28,278 nt of DNA from Paludibacteraceae bacterium (GTDB lineage: Bacteria > Bacteroidota > Bacteroidia > Bacteroidales > Paludibacteraceae), in the NCBI GenBank assembly GCA_017960065.1, contig JAGCZK010000084.1:1-28278 (forward strand). The letters are read 5' to 3'. Of the stretch, positions 25,476 through 28,278 are shown piece after piece. The notes under the pieces were generated by a model. The model searched no databases. It was given only the letters and a program-made list of their open reading frames with translations, and was not told the origin of the DNA. How positions within the stretch are numbered: position 1 is the first letter of the stretch; the number at the start of each line of letters is the position of its first letter. The position numbers were made by a program, and so were the translations under genes.

Positions 25476-26750
25476 TCAGTCCTTTAAACAGCCAATAGGG
25501 ATGACGTAAACGCCGTCTTTCCTGCGATACGCAAACCCGCCAACACCAACAACAACAGCCATGAACGAAGGAGCCGGCATTTTGTCCGTATCAATGTCGT
25601 CCGCGAGTTCAATCATGCTCTCGGCGGCATCGTTGATGAGTTCTTCACCGCCAAGCTTCACTTCGAGAAGGGCGTAACTGCCGTTGCGACGATGCAGTAC
25701 CGTGTCACATTCAAGACCATTGCTGTCTCTGTAATGGTATAATGCGCCGTCCAACGCTTCGGCATACACACGAAGATCGCGGACAACCAAACCTTCAAAA
25801 AACAGTCCAAACGACTGTAAATCGTTGACGAGGTCCTTGGGTCCAAGTCCTAATGCGGCAGTACCAATGCTAGGGTCGACAAAATGCCTGGTGTCGCTTG
25901 TCCTGACAGCCGCCTTGCTACGGATGTTGGGATTCCAAGCAGCGAGATCCTCAATGACAAAAAGCCGCTTCAATGCCTTGATGTAGTCTGCAACCGTATC
26001 TTCATCCAACGTACTTGCATCATTGGAAAGCATATCCTTCCGTATGGTGGAATATGACACTTGCTGAGCAATGTTTCTGGCATATGAGCGGAGAAGCGCT
26101 CTTGTGCGTTCAGGGTTTCTTTTCACCTTGTCAACACGTTGCATGTCCCGCTTGATGACGGAATCCACATAGTCAAAGGCTTGGTCGAGCGCAACTTTGG
26201 GTGATATCAATGTAGCCCACGGCCATCCGCCGCGACAGGTTAGATAAGCCAAGTCGTCGATTTTCAAGGAGTTTCTTTGTACTTCCGGAGTTTTCCCGTC
26301 AAACAAATCCCTTAGGCTTACCGTGCCGGTGGATTCCCCCGATTCATACAAACTCATCGGGCGCATCATGACATGGGCAAACCTGCCGGTTCCGCTATGT
26401 ATGGTATCGTTTGCATCGGGAAGTACGGAGGAGCCTGTAAGAATAAACTGCGTCGGCTCGCCTCGTTTGTCCACCTCGCTTCGTATGGAATCCCAAATGG
26501 AAGGCAATGCCTGCCACTCGTCGATCAAGCGGGGGGTGGCTCCTTCCAACAGGGACTTCGGGCTTATCTCCATCATTAGGGTGCTCTGTTTCAGCACAGA
26601 TGCATCTCCCAAGTCCAACACACTTTTTGCCAATTGCTTGGCGGTCGTTGTTTTACCGCACCATTTGGGGCCTTCAATCAAAACGGCTCCCTTGCCAAGC
26701 ACTTTGCGTTCAAGAATCCGGTCTGCTATACGTTGTTTGTAATCTGCCAT
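25476..26750 (-). CDS. AAA+ ATPase with DUF4143 domain
   Basis: 424 residues, cytosolic. The N-terminal P-loop domain has Walker A GPKWCGKT at 27-34, Walker B-like RLIDEWQ at 74-80 and the sensor-like FILTGSS. The C-terminal DUF4143 region ends in a PD-(D/E)xK-like arrangement: ECDTVL at 347-352 and LEVKLGG around 362-368, so a nuclease-like fold is plausible. This family is abundant and patchy in anaerobes, and its function is not settled; a link to mobile or defence elements has been suspected but is not shown here. It has its own promoter. G+C is lower than in the core genes. The stop is 26 bp from the GAACTG repeat. Confidence 0.9.
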   Translation of the reverse strand: MADYKQRIADRILERKVLGKGAVLIEGPKWCGKTTTAKQLAKSVLDLGDASVLKQSTLMMEISPKSLLEGATPRLIDEWQALPSIWDSIRSEVDKRGEPTQFILTGSSVLPDANDTIHSGTGRFAHVMMRPMSLYESGESTGTVSLRDLFDGKTPEVQRNSLKIDDLAYLTCRGGWPWATLISPKVALDQAFDYVDSVIKRDMQRVDKVKRNPERTRALLRSYARNIAQQVSYSTIRKDMLSNDASTLDEDTVADYIKALKRLFVIEDLAAWNPNIRSKAAVRTSDTRHFVDPSIGTAALGLGPKDLVNDLQSFGLFFEGLVVRDLRVYAEALDGALYHYRDSNGLECDTVLHRRNGSYALLEVKLGGEELINDAAESMIELADDIDTDKMPAPSFMAVVVGVGGFAYRRKDGVYVIPIGCLKD

Positions 26751-26770
26751 AACGGTTTGTATTCTACCGG

Positions 26771-26800
26771 CAAAGATACGCCTTTTATTTGGGTAAACAA
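26771..26800 (-). promoter_or_regulatory. Promoter of the DUF4143 ATPase gene
   Basis: The minus strand has TATCTTTG (26771-26778), an exact -7 match 20 bp before the ATG, and TTGT (26797-26800) 18 bp further upstream as the -33 region. Confidence 0.65.
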
Positions 26801-26812
26801 TGCTTTTTTGTG

Positions 26813-26881
26813 ATTTTTCGGTTGTTTGTGGCGGTTTTTTTCGGTTGTTTGTGGCAGATTTTTTCGGTTGTTTGTGGCGGA
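26813..26881. repeat. Three tandem copies of a 23-bp unit
   Basis: The core CGGTTGTTTGTGGC starts at 26819, 26842 and 26865, exactly 23 bp apart, each copy joined by a T-run of five to seven bases. Copies differ by one or two bases after GGC. The unit is not a multiple of three and the region has no supported gene, so it is a non-coding repeat just upstream of the ATPase promoter. Confidence 0.9.
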
Positions 26882-26900
26882 TTTTACATAGCCAACAGTT

Positions 26901-26922
26901 CGACGTAGCGTCCCGCTACGCC
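26901..26922. repeat. GTAGCG/CGCTAC palindrome, copy 2
   Basis: CGTAGCG (26904-26910), loop tcc, CGCTACG (26914-26920). With flanks it reads GTTCGaCGTAGCG...CGCTACGCC, close to copy 1 at 25334. On the minus strand it supplies the TAG that ends the truncated lipoprotein. Confidence 0.75.
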
Positions 26923-26999
26923 ATCGGTTCCTCTTTTTGGCAGGCGGTTAAGAACATCAATGCAAGAATGCCCGGCATCAGGATGTTGGATGTTTTCAT
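26916..26999 (-). pseudogene. Lipoprotein remnant: signal peptide and lipobox only
   Basis: An ATG at 26999 opens a 27-codon frame with a complete lipoprotein signal: MKTSN, a hydrophobic stretch ILALMF, lipobox LTAC, then QKEEPMA and a TAG that lies within the GTAGCG palindrome. Many Bacteroidetes surface lipoproteins start this way (Cys followed by an acidic/charged stretch), so the rest of the gene appears to have been lost at the palindrome. It lies 35 bp after the larger lipoprotein gene on the same strand. A true 27-residue lipopeptide is the alternative. Confidence 0.55.
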
Positions 27000-27034
27000 G
27001 GTATCAGTGATAAAATTGTTTGTAATTGAAACTA

Positions 27035-28144
27035 TCACTGAATTAGAGTGGCATTGAAATACCATTCGTAATTTACGAGTACATTTCGGTTTTCTTGGGT
27101 TAACCCCGAACTCCAAGGAAATAGTTCGGAAAGGCCGCCATTATAGGCGAGTTCATTTTTCTCTGCTTGGGTGCGTTCTCTTTGGGGATTTTGTGAATAA
27201 TAATAATGAAAGAAAGGATCCAATCTTATTATGCTGTTTTGATTATATCTGCCACAAGATAACGCTTTGTGAAAGGAGTCTATGTTGACATAGAGCAAAT
27301 TCGGGCAATTGCGGCAGTCGAAGGTATATGGTTTGGCTTTTTCTCCGTAATAATCTAGATATTCAAGTTTGGAACAACCGGACAGATCGACATTTTCAAG
27401 TATGCATTCTCCCAGCTCAAGATATTTTAATTCAGAGCAGGAGGAAAGATCCAGTTTTACGTTCAATTCGGTTTCTTGATAGTTGTCATTACGGTCGAGG
27501 AACATCCATCCTGCATTTATGATTTCAACGTATTCCAGTTTCGTGTTATTTACCATTTTGAAATTACCCCAGGTGGAGATCTCCAACCGTTTCAAGTTTG
27601 TACATACATCAATGTAAGGGAAAGTGACATCCGTTAGATCCAGTTGTTCTACGGCATGTATTTCGTCTTCCGAAATCATGTTGTCAAGGTTACTATCAAC
27701 ACCTTGCTTGATCAATTGGTTAAATAGATCGTGGCTTTCCAGAGGGGTTGGGTTGTAGATAGGACTAAAATCAAGATACTCTCCAACCTTGATGGTTGTC
27801 GTGTATGTGGAGTTGTAGGGTGCGTAATAGGCGGTTACACGGGTTTCCCCATATTTGTGCGCCGTTACCCCCCCGCATGAATCAATGGAAACAATTTCAG
27901 GGGACTCAACCTCCCACAGGATATCGGTGTTGCTGATGGTTTCATATCGATCTTCATAGCCATAAACCTTATAATAATCATACGTATATGGTAGCTCTAT
28001 CACGGTGAGCTTCCAATGCTGTCCGGGAATCAAATCATGATTATCCACAATTTGTATTTTGTATTCGGGATGTTGTTTTTCGCATCCGGTCAGGATAATC
28101 ACTGTGGACAAAAGTGCCACTAGGATTAAATGTCTTGTTTTCAT
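27035..28144 (-). CDS. Lipoprotein with Big2-like domain, EF-hand-like loop and leucine-rich repeats
   Basis: 369 residues. A lipoprotein signal peptide ends in the lipobox LTGC (Cys21). A region resembling a bacterial Ig-like (Big2) domain spans about 25-120 (ILWEVESPEIVSID, GGVTAHKYGETRVTA). A canonical 12-residue EF-hand loop, DSNLDNMISEDE, lies at 150-161, with acidic or polar residues at 1, 3, 5, 9 and 12 and Ile at 8. Leucine-rich-repeat-like units follow from about 165 to 290 (LKRLEIS, LEYVEII, LDLSSCSELKYLELGEC, VDLSGCSKLEYLD). The protein should sit on the outer membrane or periplasmic side and bind ligands or Ca2+; the target is unknown. G+C is lower than in the core. No convincing promoter was found upstream. 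Confidence 0.85.
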   Translation of the reverse strand: MKTRHLILVALLSTVIILTGCEKQHPEYKIQIVDNHDLIPGQHWKLTVIELPYTYDYYKVYGYEDRYETISNTDILWEVESPEIVSIDSCGGVTAHKYGETRVTAYYAPYNSTYTTTIKVGEYLDFSPIYNPTPLESHDLFNQLIKQGVDSNLDNMISEDEIHAVEQLDLTDVTFPYIDVCTNLKRLEISTWGNFKMVNNTKLEYVEIINAGWMFLDRNDNYQETELNVKLDLSSCSELKYLELGECILENVDLSGCSKLEYLDYYGEKAKPYTFDCRNCPNLLYVNIDSFHKALSCGRYNQNSIIRLDPFFHYYYSQNPQRERTQAEKNELAYNGGLSELFPWSSGLTQENRNVLVNYEWYFNATLIQ

Positions 28145-28205
28145 GTCCTTTGGGTGTGATTGAGTTTATGTCGTGTTTTATGTTTTGTTATATCTTGGTG
28201 TTATT

Positions 28206-28240
28206 GAACTGCCCGATTTTTTAGGGGGGGCTTACAAAAA
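28206..28240 (+). repeat. GAACTG direct repeat, copy 2
   Basis: Begins GAACTGCCCGATTTTTTAGG with a longer G-run and then CTTACAAAAA, matching 25419-25450 in orientation and most bases. It lies 61 bp upstream of the lipoprotein start. The last 38 bases of the window beyond it show no feature. Confidence 0.65.
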
Positions 28241-28278
28241 TGGGAAGTTCACAATTATTAGCCTGTGTAGATTGAAAG

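Noticed and set aside
26813..26881. CRISPR-like array
   Set aside because: Repeats are directly adjacent without spacers, only three units, and no cas genes are in the window.
26800..27057. 85-codon plus-strand frame over the tandem repeats
   Set aside because: It is made of the 23-bp repeats read in shifting frames and crosses the lipoprotein remnant and end of the LRR lipoprotein; no protein-like sequence.
28047..28055. Perfect DnaA box TTATCCACA
   Set aside because: It lies inside the coding sequence of the lipoprotein (residues IVDN) and stands alone, so chance is enough.

Overview
The window looks like a piece of chromosome from a member of the Bacteroidetes, most likely Bacteroidales. 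Evidence: several gene starts are preceded by the Bacteroidetes -7 element TAnnTTTG (for example TACCTTTG before ppdK and before the gene at 3833, TATCTTTG before recF and before the ATPase gene, and TAACTTTG before leuS and purU). Shine-Dalgarno sequences are mostly absent, and gene content is typical (phoH-purC pair, fused hisIE, long purC, class I ppdK). A genus such as Alistipes is possible from the GC-rich core, but I cannot prove it.

Layout. 1-900: the 3' part of a UmuC-type polymerase, converging on leuS across a strong shared hairpin. 939-3695 (-): leucyl-tRNA synthetase, interrupted by one in-frame amber codon at 2271-2273. 3833-4405: a small secreted protein. 4463-5371 (-): a lipid kinase, divergent from a tight recF / DUF721 / yggS operon (5417-7472). 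7608-10337: ppdK with its own promoter and a strong bidirectional terminator. 16612 down to 10439 (-): one compact run purU-hisH-hisA-propeller protein-hisF-hisIE-ftsE, with gaps of 0-13 bp or 4-bp overlaps. 16738-18530: nucleoside phosphorylase plus CPBP membrane protein. 24636 down to 18538 (-): a second compact run rfbA-rfbC-rfbD-phoH-purC-TPR protein.

From about 24640 to the end the character changes. Part of the DNA becomes AT-rich, genes are looser, and there are short repeats and broken genes. This tract holds a DnaA-box-like inverted repeat, a small acidic immunity-like gene preceded by the C-terminal fragment of a larger protein (probably a polymorphic toxin tail), a DUF4143 ATPase, three 23-bp tandem repeats, a lipoprotein truncated right after its lipobox, and a full LRR/EF-hand lipoprotein. 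A ~32-bp direct repeat (25419 and 28206) brackets the ATPase and lipoprotein genes, and a GTAGCG/CGCTAC palindrome sits inside or at the edge of both broken genes. This is the accessory part of the window.

How the genes work together: the core genes serve translation, replication/repair (umuC, recF, DUF721), pyruvate/PEP balance, histidine and purine synthesis, and dTDP-rhamnose supply for surface polysaccharide. The most notable observations are the amber codon in an essential tRNA synthetase, the exported propeller protein embedded in the his operon, and the degraded toxin/immunity-like tract. I found no CRISPR array, tRNA or rRNA, and no recognisable transposase.
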